From Psychromonas sp. MME1 (GTDB lineage Bacteria > Pseudomonadota > Gammaproteobacteria > Enterobacterales > Psychromonadaceae): a DNA stretch of 64,000 bases. Below, in pieces: positions 30,918 to 40,076 of this stretch (position 1 is its first letter; each line of letters opens with the position of its first letter). A program made the translations under genes and the position numbers. The stretch covers positions 3,185,629 to 3,249,628 of the forward strand of contig NZ_CP160906.1 of NCBI RefSeq assembly GCF_041080865.1. Reading direction: 5' to 3'. The notes beneath the pieces are model-generated. The model did not search any database. It worked only from the letters and a program-made list of their open reading frames with translations, and was not told the DNA's origin.

Positions 30918-31344
30918 CATCATCGTTGAACGTTCAATTTATGCCGCACTTGTTACCACTGGTGCATATTGTGTGTTAATTATATCGTTCTTGACTCTAT
31001 TTGATTTCAATTGGTTCGCTTCCTCCCCCTTTTTCGTTTTGCTAGTTGCTATCGCCGTTTATGGAGGAAAAAAAAGCTACGAACAATGTTATCAGCTTAA
31101 ATTCAGCGATGCGGGTGATGTTGAATTGTTATTGGCCAGTGGGGAAGTTATGCGTGCTAAGGTCACTGCGAGTTCTTTTTATAACAGCTTTTTTTTATCC
31201 TTGCATTTACAAAGTAAAGAGCCAATGGCTGGTGGACAGTGTGCAGCGCTGAAGAAAAAGGCGCGACGTGTTGTTATTTATAGGGATGCGGTTAGCACAA
31301 AGGAGTATCGCCAACTCGCCCGCTTACTTCACTTCGGGCGATAA
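30889..31344 (+). CDS. cptA: YgfX/CptA-family membrane protein
   Basis: Inner-membrane partner encoded after sdhE. Two adjacent hydrophobic segments (about residues 18-40 and 45-58: ALVTTGAYCVLIISFLTLF and FFVLLVAIAVYG) are followed by a cytoplasmic part rich in basic residues (AALKKKARRVVIYRD) and the family ending YRQLARLL. 151 residues. In E. coli the homologue is described as the toxin of a proposed type IV toxin-antitoxin pair with SdhE, though the flavinylation role of SdhE makes that name doubtful. Confidence 0.82.
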   Translation: MPYYNAIKYSIIVERSIYAALVTTGAYCVLIISFLTLFDFNWFASSPFFVLLVAIAVYGGKKSYEQCYQLKFSDAGDVELLLASGEVMRAKVTASSFYNSFFLSLHLQSKEPMAGGQCAALKKKARRVVIYRDAVSTKEYRQLARLLHFGR

Positions 31345-31392
31345 AGGCTCATGTTAAGCGTTCTTTAGACAAAAAGAGCAAGGATAAATCTG

Positions 31393-32313
31393 TTAGTTAA
31401 ATGCAATATTAAAAGCGTTTTGTAACAAGCTAACTTTATTGGGTTCTATTGGCATCTTTTTATTTACTAAAGATAAATCGAATTGATAAGTCCGAGTGCT
31501 AGGTTGAATTATTCTAATTTCCCCCGCGTTCAATTCTTGTTGGATATAACTTTGTGGCATGTAGCCTAAATATTGACCAGAAATTATCATCGTCTTACGC
31601 ATATCAAATTGATAAGCCTTAGCATTAAGATTCAGTTTTTTTAACTGCTCGCGTCCATTTGCTTCAATGTCTATACCTGGGTGAATACTGGAAGCGGTCG
31701 CTAAATCTTCTGACGTAATGTGCGTGTCTACTTTATTAAAAAAAGGATGTTTTTTACCACAACAAAGGTAAATCGGTTCGCTTGTCAGTGGGGTATAACT
31801 CAACCCATCAACTTTTTGATAGTCAGGAAATATGCCTATATGAGCTTTATCTTTGAGTAATAATTTTTCAATATTAGAAATAGAGTCTCCATCTAAAGTA
31901 ATATGGAGATTAGGGGCTTTCTCATGTACGATTTCAATTGTACGAGCCAATTTATGTTGTTTATTTTTGTCCAGTTGATCTGCGCATAAAATCACAATTT
32001 CACCACTTAACTCCTTGCCTAATGTACCAACTATTAATGAAAAATCATTCAAGGAATCAAATAAGTTGATAACTGCTCGATAGACTAGTTGTCCTTCTTG
32101 AGTCAATGAAAAACCACCACGTCCACGCATACAAAGTTTAAGTTTCATGCGCGTTTCAAGATTAGACATATGCACACTGATGGTTGAACGTGTAATACCA
32201 AGCGTTTTTTCAGCGGCAGAAAAGCCCCCGTGTTCTACAACAGACATAAAAATGCGTAATAAGCGTAAATCGTACTCAGTCACTGGCTTAGGAATAATAG
32301 AATGGAGATGCAT
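31393..32313 (-). CDS. LysR-family regulator divergent from gabD-gabT
   Basis: 306 residues. N-terminal winged HTH (FMSVVEHGGFSAAEKTLGITRSTISVHMSNLE, written here with its break at TRSTIS) and a C-terminal effector domain with LSGEIVILCADQLDKNK and YLGYMPQSYIQQEL. It is divergent from gabD with a 108-base gap, so it probably regulates the GABA genes. Its HTH is close to that of the LysR gene at 43041 (GGFSAAE, MRGRGGFSLTQEG against NRGRSGFSVTDHG), suggesting the two are paralogues. Confidence 0.88.
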   Translation of the reverse strand: MHLHSIIPKPVTEYDLRLLRIFMSVVEHGGFSAAEKTLGITRSTISVHMSNLETRMKLKLCMRGRGGFSLTQEGQLVYRAVINLFDSLNDFSLIVGTLGKELSGEIVILCADQLDKNKQHKLARTIEIVHEKAPNLHITLDGDSISNIEKLLLKDKAHIGIFPDYQKVDGLSYTPLTSEPIYLCCGKKHPFFNKVDTHITSEDLATASSIHPGIDIEANGREQLKKLNLNAKAYQFDMRKTMIISGQYLGYMPQSYIQQELNAGEIRIIQPSTRTYQFDLSLVNKKMPIEPNKVSLLQNAFNIAFN

Positions 32314-32339
32314 AATGCCTCTAATGTTTTATTTACTTA

Positions 32340-32351
32340 AACCTTAAGGTT
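32340..32351. promoter_or_regulatory. Palindrome in the LysR-gabD promoter region
   Basis: Perfect 12-base palindrome AACCTTAAGGTT, centrally placed between the divergent LysR and gabD starts. Possible binding site for the adjacent LysR protein; a T-N11-A pattern is not obvious, so this is tentative. Confidence 0.4.
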
Positions 32352-32421
32352 GATAGTTTTATATTTAACCTGTTTTAAATTTAGTATTCAATAGGTAACT
32401 ATTAAATCGGAGAAGTTACTT

Positions 32422-33894
32422 ATGCTGAATCATCAAGACTTAGGTTTACAAGATAAACAATTAATTAAAAATTTTTCTTATATTAACGGCAGTTGGCACA
32501 GTAGTGAGTCTCAAATAGAGGTGACTAATCCCGCTAATGGGAAAGTGATTGCGAGAGTGGCTAATGCAGGGGTTGTGGAAACTGAATTAGCCATAAAATC
32601 AGCTAATGACGCTTACAAAATGTGGTCAACTAAATCAGCAAATGAACGTGCTAAATTAATGAAAAATTGGTTTGATTTAATGATGCAACATCAAGAAGAT
32701 TTAGGACGGATTTTAACGCTAGAACAAGGTAAACCATTTGCGGAAGCAAAAGGTGAAATAGCCTATGGCGCTGCATTCATTGAATGGTTTGCTGAGGAAG
32801 GCAAACGAGTTTATGGTGATACTATTCCTGGTCCTGCTCACGATAAACGTATTATTGTTATAAAACAGCCCATTGGTGTTGTTGCTGCTATCACTCCGTG
32901 GAACTTTCCGAATGCAATGATTTCTCGTAAAGCGGCCGCAGCATTGGCGGCGGGTTGTACTTTTGTGGTTCGTCCAGCAACACAAACACCACTTTCTGCA
33001 TTAGCGATGGCTGAACTAGCCGAACGTGCGGGCATTCCAGGAGGTGTTTTTAACGTCGTTGTTGGAGACGATGCAAGAGGGATGGGTGAAGTATTAACAC
33101 AACACCCATATGTCAATAAATTCACTTTTACCGGGTCAACGGCTGTAGGTAAGTCATTAATTAGGCAATGCGCATCGTCAGTAAAAAAGGTATCGATGGA
33201 GCTAGGTGGTAATGCACCCTTTATTGTCTTTAACGATGCAGATGTTGAAGCCGCAGTACAAGGCGCAGTAATGTCTAAATATCGTAATGCGGGTCAAACT
33301 TGTGTTTGTACGAATCGTATTTTTGTACAAAGCAAAGTGGTTGAAGAATTCACTGCAAAATTTGTAGCTGCAGTATCTGCGTTAACTGTAGGTGATGGTT
33401 TAGTTGAAGGGATAAATATCGGCCCTATGATCTCTAGTGATGCCGTTATTAATGTTCATAAGCTAGTGGAGGAGTCTATCTCAGCGGGAGCAAATTTGGT
33501 TTTAGGTGGTAAAAAACATAAATATGGGGATAACTTCTATCAACCCACTATTTTAACTAATGTCACCAATGATATGCCCATTGCCAGTAATGAAATTTTT
33601 GGCCCCGTTTCTCCCATTATTGCTTTTGAAGATGAAGATGAAGTGATTGCAATGGCCAACGACACTGAGTATGGGTTAGCTGCTTACTTTTATGCGCGCG
33701 ATATTGGTTTAATTTGGCGTGTTGCTGAAGCTCTTGAGTTTGGCATGGTTGGAATTAATGAAGCAGCCATCTCCAATGCTGCCGCTCCCTTTGGAGGTGT
33801 AAAGCAATCTGGGAATGGTCGCGAAGGGTCAAAATATGGCTTAGACGATTACTTAGAAATTAAATATTTATGTCTGGGTGGTTTAGATAAATAA
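32422..33894 (+). CDS. gabD: Succinate-semialdehyde dehydrogenase
   Basis: Oxidises succinate semialdehyde to succinate with NAD(P), the last step of GABA breakdown. Aldehyde dehydrogenase fold with ITPWNFPNAM, the general base E260 in MELGGNAPF and the catalytic cysteine C294 in AGQTCVCTNR; the Cys-x-Cys arrangement is typical of GabD. The C-terminal region has EIFGPVSPI and KQSGNGREGSKYG. 490 residues. Followed 54 bases later by gabT on the same strand. Confidence 0.93.
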   Translation: MLNHQDLGLQDKQLIKNFSYINGSWHSSESQIEVTNPANGKVIARVANAGVVETELAIKSANDAYKMWSTKSANERAKLMKNWFDLMMQHQEDLGRILTLEQGKPFAEAKGEIAYGAAFIEWFAEEGKRVYGDTIPGPAHDKRIIVIKQPIGVVAAITPWNFPNAMISRKAAAALAAGCTFVVRPATQTPLSALAMAELAERAGIPGGVFNVVVGDDARGMGEVLTQHPYVNKFTFTGSTAVGKSLIRQCASSVKKVSMELGGNAPFIVFNDADVEAAVQGAVMSKYRNAGQTCVCTNRIFVQSKVVEEFTAKFVAAVSALTVGDGLVEGINIGPMISSDAVINVHKLVEESISAGANLVLGGKKHKYGDNFYQPTILTNVTNDMPIASNEIFGPVSPIIAFEDEDEVIAMANDTEYGLAAYFYARDIGLIWRVAEALEFGMVGINEAAISNAAAPFGGVKQSGNGREGSKYGLDDYLEIKYLCLGGLDK

Positions 33895-33948
33895 ACGTTA
33901 TTTATAGAAAAATTTTGACAATTAAAATAATAAGATTAGGTGAATAAA

Positions 33949-35226
33949 ATGAACAATGCAGAATTACAGAAAAGAAAAGGAGAGGTAATTGCACGTGGTC
34001 AAGGTAATGTTTATCCCGTGTATGTTGAACGAGCTAAAAACGCTGAAATTTGGGATGTTGAAGGTAATCGTTACATTGACTTTGCTACCGGTATTGCGGT
34101 CTGTAATACGGGGCATAGCCATCCTAAAGTGATTGAATCGGTAAAGGCACAAATTGATAAATTTAGCCATACCTGCATGACCGTAAATCCATATGAGGTC
34201 GCTGTCCAATTGGCTGAAAAGTTGGTTGAAATTGCCCCTGGAGAATCAGAAAAGAAAGCTATTTTTCTAACAAGTGGTGCGGAAGCGGTAGAGAATTGTG
34301 TGAAAATAGCACGAGCTCATACTGGCCGTCGAGGTGTCATTGCATTTAACGGTGGTTTTCATGGCCGTACTAATTTAACCATGGCATTAACTGGAAAAAT
34401 GACTCCCTATAAGTATTTGTTCGGCCCATTCCCTGCTGATATCTATCATGCACCTTTTCCAATCGAGTCTCATGGTATCTCTGTTAATGATTCATTGAAA
34501 GCGATCAACAACTTATTTAAAGTCGATATTTCTCCTACGGATGTTGCCGCTATTATCGTTGAACCTGTACAGGGGGAGGGCGGTTTTTATTTTGCCCCTA
34601 CAGAGTTCTTAGTGGCTTTACGCAATCTTTGTGATGAGCATGGTATTGTTTTAATCGCAGATGAAATTCAAACTGGTTTTGGTCGTACAGGTAAAATGTT
34701 CAATATGGAGTATTCTAATGTTGAACCTGATTTAATGACGATGGCAAAAGGGATTGCAGGTGGCTTTCCAATTTCCGCAGTTGTAGGAAAAAGTAAAATT
34801 ATGGATGCACCGTTACCAGGCGGATTAGGAGGCACTTATGGTGGCTCTCCCGTTGCCTGTGCAGCTGCTTTAGCTGTGTTAGAAGTGATTAAAGATGAAA
34901 ATTTAATTCAAAGAGCAAATGAAATTGGTGCAATTTTTAATGAAAAATTAACCATTTTAAAAAATCAACATCCACAACTTATTTCAGATGTCAGAAATAA
35001 AGGAGCAATGATTGCGATTGAGTTAATAACTGATGGTGATATCGAACAACCAAATAGTACATTAACACAAGCAATTATCGCTAATGCAGCTGAGTATGGC
35101 TTGGTGCTATTAGCCTGCGGGTTTTACGGTAATGTGATCCGCTTTTTGCCTGCTTTGACCGCAAGCAATGAAATTATTGAGGAAGGAGTAGAGCAATTTA
35201 CACAATTATTTAAATCGCTATGTTAA
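33949..35226 (+). CDS. gabT: 4-aminobutyrate aminotransferase
   Basis: PLP enzyme that converts GABA and 2-oxoglutarate to succinate semialdehyde and glutamate. Class III features: GAEAVENCVKIARAHTGRRG, IADEIQTGFGRTG (PLP Asp) and the Schiff-base K267 in MTMAKGIAGGFP. The GTG at 33940 is rejected in favour of the ATG at 33949, which has AGGTGA six bases upstream. 425 residues (426 in E. coli). It forms an operon with gabD. Confidence 0.94.
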   Translation: MNNAELQKRKGEVIARGQGNVYPVYVERAKNAEIWDVEGNRYIDFATGIAVCNTGHSHPKVIESVKAQIDKFSHTCMTVNPYEVAVQLAEKLVEIAPGESEKKAIFLTSGAEAVENCVKIARAHTGRRGVIAFNGGFHGRTNLTMALTGKMTPYKYLFGPFPADIYHAPFPIESHGISVNDSLKAINNLFKVDISPTDVAAIIVEPVQGEGGFYFAPTEFLVALRNLCDEHGIVLIADEIQTGFGRTGKMFNMEYSNVEPDLMTMAKGIAGGFPISAVVGKSKIMDAPLPGGLGGTYGGSPVACAAALAVLEVIKDENLIQRANEIGAIFNEKLTILKNQHPQLISDVRNKGAMIAIELITDGDIEQPNSTLTQAIIANAAEYGLVLLACGFYGNVIRFLPALTASNEIIEEGVEQFTQLFKSLC

Positions 35227-35325
35227 TAGAACACTTTAATTACCTTTGATAGAAAATAAACAGAGAAACCTATTATGTTTTGCTCGGTTGCTCTATTTTA
35301 TATTTTTGAATAGTGCATTTATACC

Positions 35326-35364
35326 CATGTTACGTCAAGGTGCAAAGCATCTTGAAGTAACATG
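35326..35364. repeat. Near-perfect 18-bp hairpin repeat
   Basis: Arms 35326-35343 (CATGTTACGTCAAGGTGC) and 35347-35364 (GCATCTTGAAGTAACATG) differ at two positions and enclose the loop AAA. It lies between the convergent gabT and LysR genes and may end transcription from both. Single arms of the same sequence occur at 2142-2155 and 19633-19653, so this is a dispersed repeat and not a private terminator. Confidence 0.7.
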
Positions 35365-35412
35365 GACATAACATTGCCTTTGATTGGGTCTGTAAATAGT
35401 AATATCTGCATC

Positions 35413-36312
35413 TTAAATTATTTTTTTGATGGCGTTAATCTCAGAAAGTAACCACTCAATCGATGGCTGATGGTCATATAGTTTGTGGGTGATAATATTT
35501 AATACTAGTGGAGGAATTTCATCTGGTAATTCTATGATTTTAAGTGGGATCATAGAGATAAGTAACTGCGCAACTCTTATTGGTACCGGAAATAATAATC
35601 CTGTTCGAGCGCTGATCATACCGCCAATTGCGTAACTTTGTGTGACCATGTGGATGTTACGGTATAGTTTTTGATCGTGTAGCCAATTATCAATGACATC
35701 GGAGCCATTTAATGTTATTGGCAAGTGAATTTGGCTTTCACTGGCAAATTGTATAGTGGTTAATTTATCTGGAATATCGCGCCAGGTGGCGACAACTGCA
35801 ACATATTGATCGCGCAGCCACTCCTGACTGCTAAAGTTTTTGGATGCGTGCGGCAGGTTATCGACTCCGACATGAAAATCTAACGCGCCACCCTCCATCT
35901 GTTCCATTTTTACATTCTCAGAATTGATATCTATTGAAAGCCTTATATTAGGTGCTTGCTCTATAAATTTTTCAGCAAGTACCGGCATGGCGACGAATTC
36001 AAAATAATCACAAGCACCAATATAAAAAGTATGGGGATCAGTTAAGGGGTTAAAGGAAGACTGCATCTCAGATGCGCGTTTTATACTGGAAACACCCTGT
36101 CTGAGAACCGGTAACATATTTTTCGCGAATGGGGTGGGCTCCATTCCTCGGCTAGTACGAACAAAGAGTTGATCGTTAAATCGTTGCCGTAACTTAGCCA
36201 GATTATGGCTTGCAGCCGATTGGCTGACATAAAGTTTTTCTGCTGCTCTTGAGATATTTCGTTCATCATCCAATGCAATCAGTATACGCAATTGATTTAA
36301 ATCTAAGTTCAT
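35413..36312 (-). CDS. LysR-family regulator divergent from the bauA-like gene (candidate polyamine regulon regulator)
   Basis: 299 residues. HTH at residues about 3-60 (LNQLRILIALDDERNISRAA, then EKLYVSQSAASHNLAKLRQRF) and a substrate-binding-type effector domain (HTFYIGACDYFEFVAMPVLA). It is divergent from the omega-amino-acid aminotransferase gene, as BauR is from bauABCD in Pseudomonas aeruginosa. A perfect TATGAAT-N3-ATTCATA palindrome lies 17-33 bases upstream of its ATG and recurs at other polyamine promoters in the window, so this is the best candidate for the regulator that binds them all. Confidence 0.87.
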   Translation of the reverse strand: MNLDLNQLRILIALDDERNISRAAEKLYVSQSAASHNLAKLRQRFNDQLFVRTSRGMEPTPFAKNMLPVLRQGVSSIKRASEMQSSFNPLTDPHTFYIGACDYFEFVAMPVLAEKFIEQAPNIRLSIDINSENVKMEQMEGGALDFHVGVDNLPHASKNFSSQEWLRDQYVAVVATWRDIPDKLTTIQFASESQIHLPITLNGSDVIDNWLHDQKLYRNIHMVTQSYAIGGMISARTGLLFPVPIRVAQLLISMIPLKIIELPDEIPPLVLNIITHKLYDHQPSIEWLLSEINAIKKII

Positions 36313-36328
36313 TTCATCACCCTATTGT

Positions 36329-36345
36329 TATGAATTTTATTCATA
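36329..36345. promoter_or_regulatory. LysR-type operator, site A (LysR/bauA intergenic)
   Basis: TATGAAT-TTT-ATTCATA, a perfect palindrome with seven-base arms that fits the LysR T-N11-A pattern. It is close to the LysR start and 345 bases upstream of the aminotransferase gene. TTAATATA at about the usual -10 distance follows in the plus direction. The remainder of the gap up to 36689 shows no other clear signal. Confidence 0.7.
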
Positions 36346-36689
36346 CTTTTGGGTGTTAATATACTTTAAAGCATAATTAAAAATCAATAATTTAAATAAC
36401 AGTTATTGTTGGCTGAGTAAATCCATAAGTCACTTGTGTTGACACCAACAGCGCACCTTAAATCAGTGTTGCAAAAAGCGAGTTGCCATGGTGTTTGGCG
36501 CGTTTTTCTATCTGTTTTTATTCTATCTATTGAGGTCATCCATTGTTGATGCTCATCTATACAGAAAATCTCTCCCACTAAACTTTAGCATTTACTTAAG
36601 TAAGGTTAATTAATTTTACATTTAAGAATATAAATGACGCGCCATAATGAGCTTAGATATTAATTGGGTGCCATTATTAGGGATTATTT

Positions 36690-38027
36690 ATGAATCAGCA
36701 GCAGGGTTATCATGGCTTGACTCAGGCACAGTTAGACGCGCATTGGATGGCGTTTACAGGAAATCGTCAATTTAAAAAAGACCCTCGTATCATTAGCGCA
36801 GCGCAAGGTAATTATTACACGGATGTTGCTGGGCGTAAGATATTTGATGGATTATCTGGATTGTGGTGCAGTGGCATTGGGCATGGTCATCCTGCGATAG
36901 TTGAAGCGGTTAGCCAGCAGATAAAGAGTTTAGATTATACGCCTGCCTTTCAATTTGGGCATATAAAATCCTTTCAATTAGCGGAAAAAATCGTCGATTT
37001 TATGCCACAGGGGTTAAATCGGGTATTTTATACTGGCTCTGGATCGGAGTCCGTAGAGACTTCTCTTAAAATGGCTCGCGCTTATTGGCGTAAAAAAGGT
37101 TGTGCGAGTAAAACCAAGTTGATTGGTCGTGGTCTTGGTTACCATGGAGTTAATTTCGGCGGTATTTCGGTTGGTGGTATCGGTGCAAATAAGTCTCTCT
37201 TTGGCTCGGCGTTGGATGCCGCTCATTTACGTCATACGATGTTGCCAGAGAACATTTATTGTAAAGGTCAGCCTGCTCTAGGAGCAGATCTTGCTGATGA
37301 ATTATTGCAGCTCATTGCTCTGCATGATGCGTCTAATATCGCTGCGCTTATTGTTGAGCCGATGTCTGGTTCTGCGGGTGTTATTCCTCCTCCTATCGGT
37401 TATTTAAATCGTCTTCGAGAAATTTGCGATCAACATAATATCTTACTCATTTTTGATGAGGTGATCTGTGCATTTGGTCGAATGGGGGCTAAAACCGGCG
37501 CAGAGGCTTTTAGTGTTGTACCTGACATCATGTGTATTGCTAAACAGATAACCAATGGCGCTATCCCAATGGGAGCTGTGATCGCTAAGCAAGAAATTTA
37601 CGATACCTTTATGGAGCAAGGTGGCCCTGACTATTTGATTGAGTTTCCACATGGTTATACCTATTCAGCTCACCCTGTTGCGTGTGCTGCTGGATTAGCG
37701 GCTTTAGATGTACTAGAGAAAGAAAAGCTGATTGAGCGTGTTAAAGGGCTGAGTCACTATTTTGAAAATGCAGTACACAGCTTAAAAGGGTGTAAGTACG
37801 TCAGTGATATTAGAAATTATGGATTTGCCGCGGCCTTTACCATTGAGTCTTTTCCTGGAGAGCCTGCACTACGACCTTACCAAATCGCGATGAAAATGTG
37901 GGAAAAAGGGTTTTATGTGCGCTATGGAGGGGCAACCATTCAACTTGGTTTGCCGTTTACCAGTGAACCGCAGGAGATTGATTCATTAATTAATGCGCTC
38001 GGAGAAACATTTAACGAAATAGGGTAA
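36690..38027 (+). CDS. bauA: Omega-amino acid (beta-alanine)-pyruvate aminotransferase
   Basis: Class III PLP aminotransferase of 445 residues. Closest in pattern to the omega-amino acid:pyruvate transaminases: LDAHWMAFTGNRQFKKDPR at the N-terminus, DGLSGLWCSGIGHGHP, YTGSGSESVETSLKMARAY, IFDEVICAFGRMG and the Schiff-base K285 (CIAKQITNGAIPMG). Expected to transfer the amino group of beta-alanine or similar omega-amines to pyruvate, giving malonate semialdehyde and alanine. The next gene encodes the matching semialdehyde dehydrogenase. The symbol rests on that pairing and the divergent LysR gene. Confidence 0.85.
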   Translation: MNQQQGYHGLTQAQLDAHWMAFTGNRQFKKDPRIISAAQGNYYTDVAGRKIFDGLSGLWCSGIGHGHPAIVEAVSQQIKSLDYTPAFQFGHIKSFQLAEKIVDFMPQGLNRVFYTGSGSESVETSLKMARAYWRKKGCASKTKLIGRGLGYHGVNFGGISVGGIGANKSLFGSALDAAHLRHTMLPENIYCKGQPALGADLADELLQLIALHDASNIAALIVEPMSGSAGVIPPPIGYLNRLREICDQHNILLIFDEVICAFGRMGAKTGAEAFSVVPDIMCIAKQITNGAIPMGAVIAKQEIYDTFMEQGGPDYLIEFPHGYTYSAHPVACAAGLAALDVLEKEKLIERVKGLSHYFENAVHSLKGCKYVSDIRNYGFAAAFTIESFPGEPALRPYQIAMKMWEKGFYVRYGGATIQLGLPFTSEPQEIDSLINALGETFNEIG

Positions 38028-38143
38028 TACGTATTTGTAAGGAAAATAGGTGCTTGCTTCGTGAACCAATAAAATAGCAAAGCGGCAGCAACAATATTTA
38101 TAGATCAATACAAACAGGGTAAACCTGTGTGCTGGAGAGTTAT

Positions 38144-39637
38144 ATGAGTAAAGTAGTAGGTCACTTGATTGGTGGGAAAATAGTTAATGATAATCAGCGT
38201 AGCCAAGATGTATTTGATCCCGCACTTGGAAAAGCTGTTAGTAAAGTCGGATTGGCATCTAAAAAAACCGTTGAGCAAGCGATTGCTGCCGCTGAGCAAG
38301 TATTTCCTGAATGGCGAAATACAGCTGCTCACAAACGTGCGCAAATCATGTTTCGCTTTAAAGCGCTATTGGAAGAAAATGCTGAAAAAATTTGCCAGTT
38401 GATTGGTCGAGAACATGGCAAAATTTCGCATGATGCAGCTGGTGAATTACAACGCGGCATTGAAAATGTTGAGTTTGCATGTGCTGCACCTCAGTTATTG
38501 AAAGGTGAGCACAGTAAAAATGTGGGAGCAAACATTGATACTTGGAGCGAGTTTCAAGCGCTAGGGGTGGTGGCAGGAATTACTCCGTTTAATTTCCCCG
38601 CAATGGTGCCGATGTGGATGTTTCCACTCGCGATTGTATGTGGTAACTGCTTTATTTTGAAACCATCAGAGCGAGCTCCAAGTGCAACGCTTTTTATTGC
38701 ACAACTCTTAGAGGAAGCAGGCTTACCCGCTGGCGTTATGAATGTGGTTAATGGGGACAAAGAGGCGGTTGATGTTCTATTAACGGATGAGCGCATCAAA
38801 GCGGTCAGTTTTGTTGGTTCGACACCGATTGCAGAACAGATTTATAGCAAAGCAAGCGCTAATGGAAAGCGCTGCCAGGCCTTAGGTGGCGCTAAAAATC
38901 ACGCTATTGTGATGCCGGATGCTGATATGGACAATGCGGTGAGTCAATTATTGGGTGCCGCATTTGGTTCATCGGGGGAGCGCTGCATGGCATTGTCGGT
39001 AGTCGTTGTCGTGGGAGATCAAGCGGGTGATACATTAATCGAAAAAATGCGCAGCGCAATGCAAGGTCTGAGTGTAGGGGCGTGCGATAAAGTAACGAAT
39101 AATTTTGGGCCTCTGATCAGTAAAGAGCACCAACAAAAAGTGATTGGTTATATTGATAGCGCAGAAAAACAAGGGGCCAAAATTGTGGTTGATGGGCGTA
39201 CGATGGTGGTACCTGGTTATGAAGAAGGGTATTTTGTTGGGGCGACTTTGATTGATGAGGTCAATGCTGAGATGGATAGCTATCAAGCCGAAATTTTTGG
39301 TCCTGTTCTACAGGTGGTACGCGTACAGACAATGCAAGAAGCGATGCAGTTAATTGATGATCATGAATATGGTAATGGCACCTGTATTTTCACCCGCGAT
39401 GGTGAAGCTGCGCGTTACTTTTCTGACAATATTCAAGTGGGTATGGTTGGCATCAATGTGCCTTTGCCTGTCCCAGTTGCTTATCACAGCTTTGGTGGCT
39501 GGAAGCGTTCACTATTTGGTGATTTGCATGCTTATGGCCCGGACGGCGTGCGTTTCTATACCAAACGTAAGACGGTTACGCAACGTTGGCCATCGAGTGG
39601 TGTGCGAGAAAATGCGAGTTTTGCATTCCCAAGCTAA
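38144..39637 (+). CDS. mmsA: CoA-acylating (methyl)malonate-semialdehyde dehydrogenase
   Basis: Converts malonate or methylmalonate semialdehyde to acetyl- or propionyl-CoA. Catalytic C281 lies in GERCMAL. As in other CoA-acylating members, the usual general-base glutamate is absent (ALGGAKNH in place of ELGGK). Other motifs are ITPFNFPAMVPMWMFPLA and FVGSTPIAEQIY. Start at ATG 38144, preceded by GGAG; 497 residues. With the aminotransferase upstream it would take beta-alanine to acetyl-CoA (the BauA-BauC route). The 116-base gap between them contains a small ACAGG/CCTGT hairpin just before the ribosome-binding site. Confidence 0.9.
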   Translation: MSKVVGHLIGGKIVNDNQRSQDVFDPALGKAVSKVGLASKKTVEQAIAAAEQVFPEWRNTAAHKRAQIMFRFKALLEENAEKICQLIGREHGKISHDAAGELQRGIENVEFACAAPQLLKGEHSKNVGANIDTWSEFQALGVVAGITPFNFPAMVPMWMFPLAIVCGNCFILKPSERAPSATLFIAQLLEEAGLPAGVMNVVNGDKEAVDVLLTDERIKAVSFVGSTPIAEQIYSKASANGKRCQALGGAKNHAIVMPDADMDNAVSQLLGAAFGSSGERCMALSVVVVVGDQAGDTLIEKMRSAMQGLSVGACDKVTNNFGPLISKEHQQKVIGYIDSAEKQGAKIVVDGRTMVVPGYEEGYFVGATLIDEVNAEMDSYQAEIFGPVLQVVRVQTMQEAMQLIDDHEYGNGTCIFTRDGEAARYFSDNIQVGMVGINVPLPVPVAYHSFGGWKRSLFGDLHAYGPDGVRFYTKRKTVTQRWPSSGVRENASFAFPS

Positions 39638-39700
39638 TCCTATGGTGACGTTGCTATAAAATAGGCAAAGAGGGGGGATATGCTTGAGAGTCTCTTTATT

Positions 39701-39721
39701 GCAGCAAATGCTCTTTGCTGC
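39701..39721. terminator. Hairpin after mmsA
   Basis: Perfect stem GCAGCAAA / TTTGCTGC with loop TGCTC, 64 bases after the mmsA stop and without a T tract. Probably marks the end of the bauA-mmsA transcript. The rest of 39638-39908 shows nothing else recognisable. Confidence 0.45.
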
Positions 39722-39908
39722 TGGGTATCTCGTGGCTATGTTTTGGCTTTCTATGTACTTGCATCGGAGCAATCTTCGTGGCTTAGCAATTAACTCTGAT
39801 TAATCGCAATAGATACAGATAGGTTTGTTCCAAGTCAAACAGAAAAATGGAGTAATAGTGCGCTAGTCTCTCTGTTTATGTTTGTTGTTGGTTATCTTAC
39901 TCTACAGT

Positions 39909-39951
39909 TATGAATAAAATTCATAGAATAATGAGAATAATCAATTTCAAA
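39909..39951 (+). promoter_or_regulatory. LysR-type operator, site B, with promoter for the aminoaldehyde dehydrogenase operon
   Basis: TATGAAT-AAA-ATTCATA (39909-39925) is a perfect palindrome. It is followed in fixed phase by a GAATAAT (-10-like) element and CAATTTCAAAA, a block shared with the potF and patA promoters. A further shared string, AAATCGGTAAGTT, lies just downstream. Confidence 0.7.
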
Positions 39952-40076
39952 AAATAGAGCAAAATCGGTAAGTTGACTAACAGAAGTTGACATATCAATT
40001 AAGTGAGCAGAGCGGCTATGCAATCAAAAAGTGAATCGCGATATTACTAAAGTAATTGATATGAAAAGGTAGGGAT

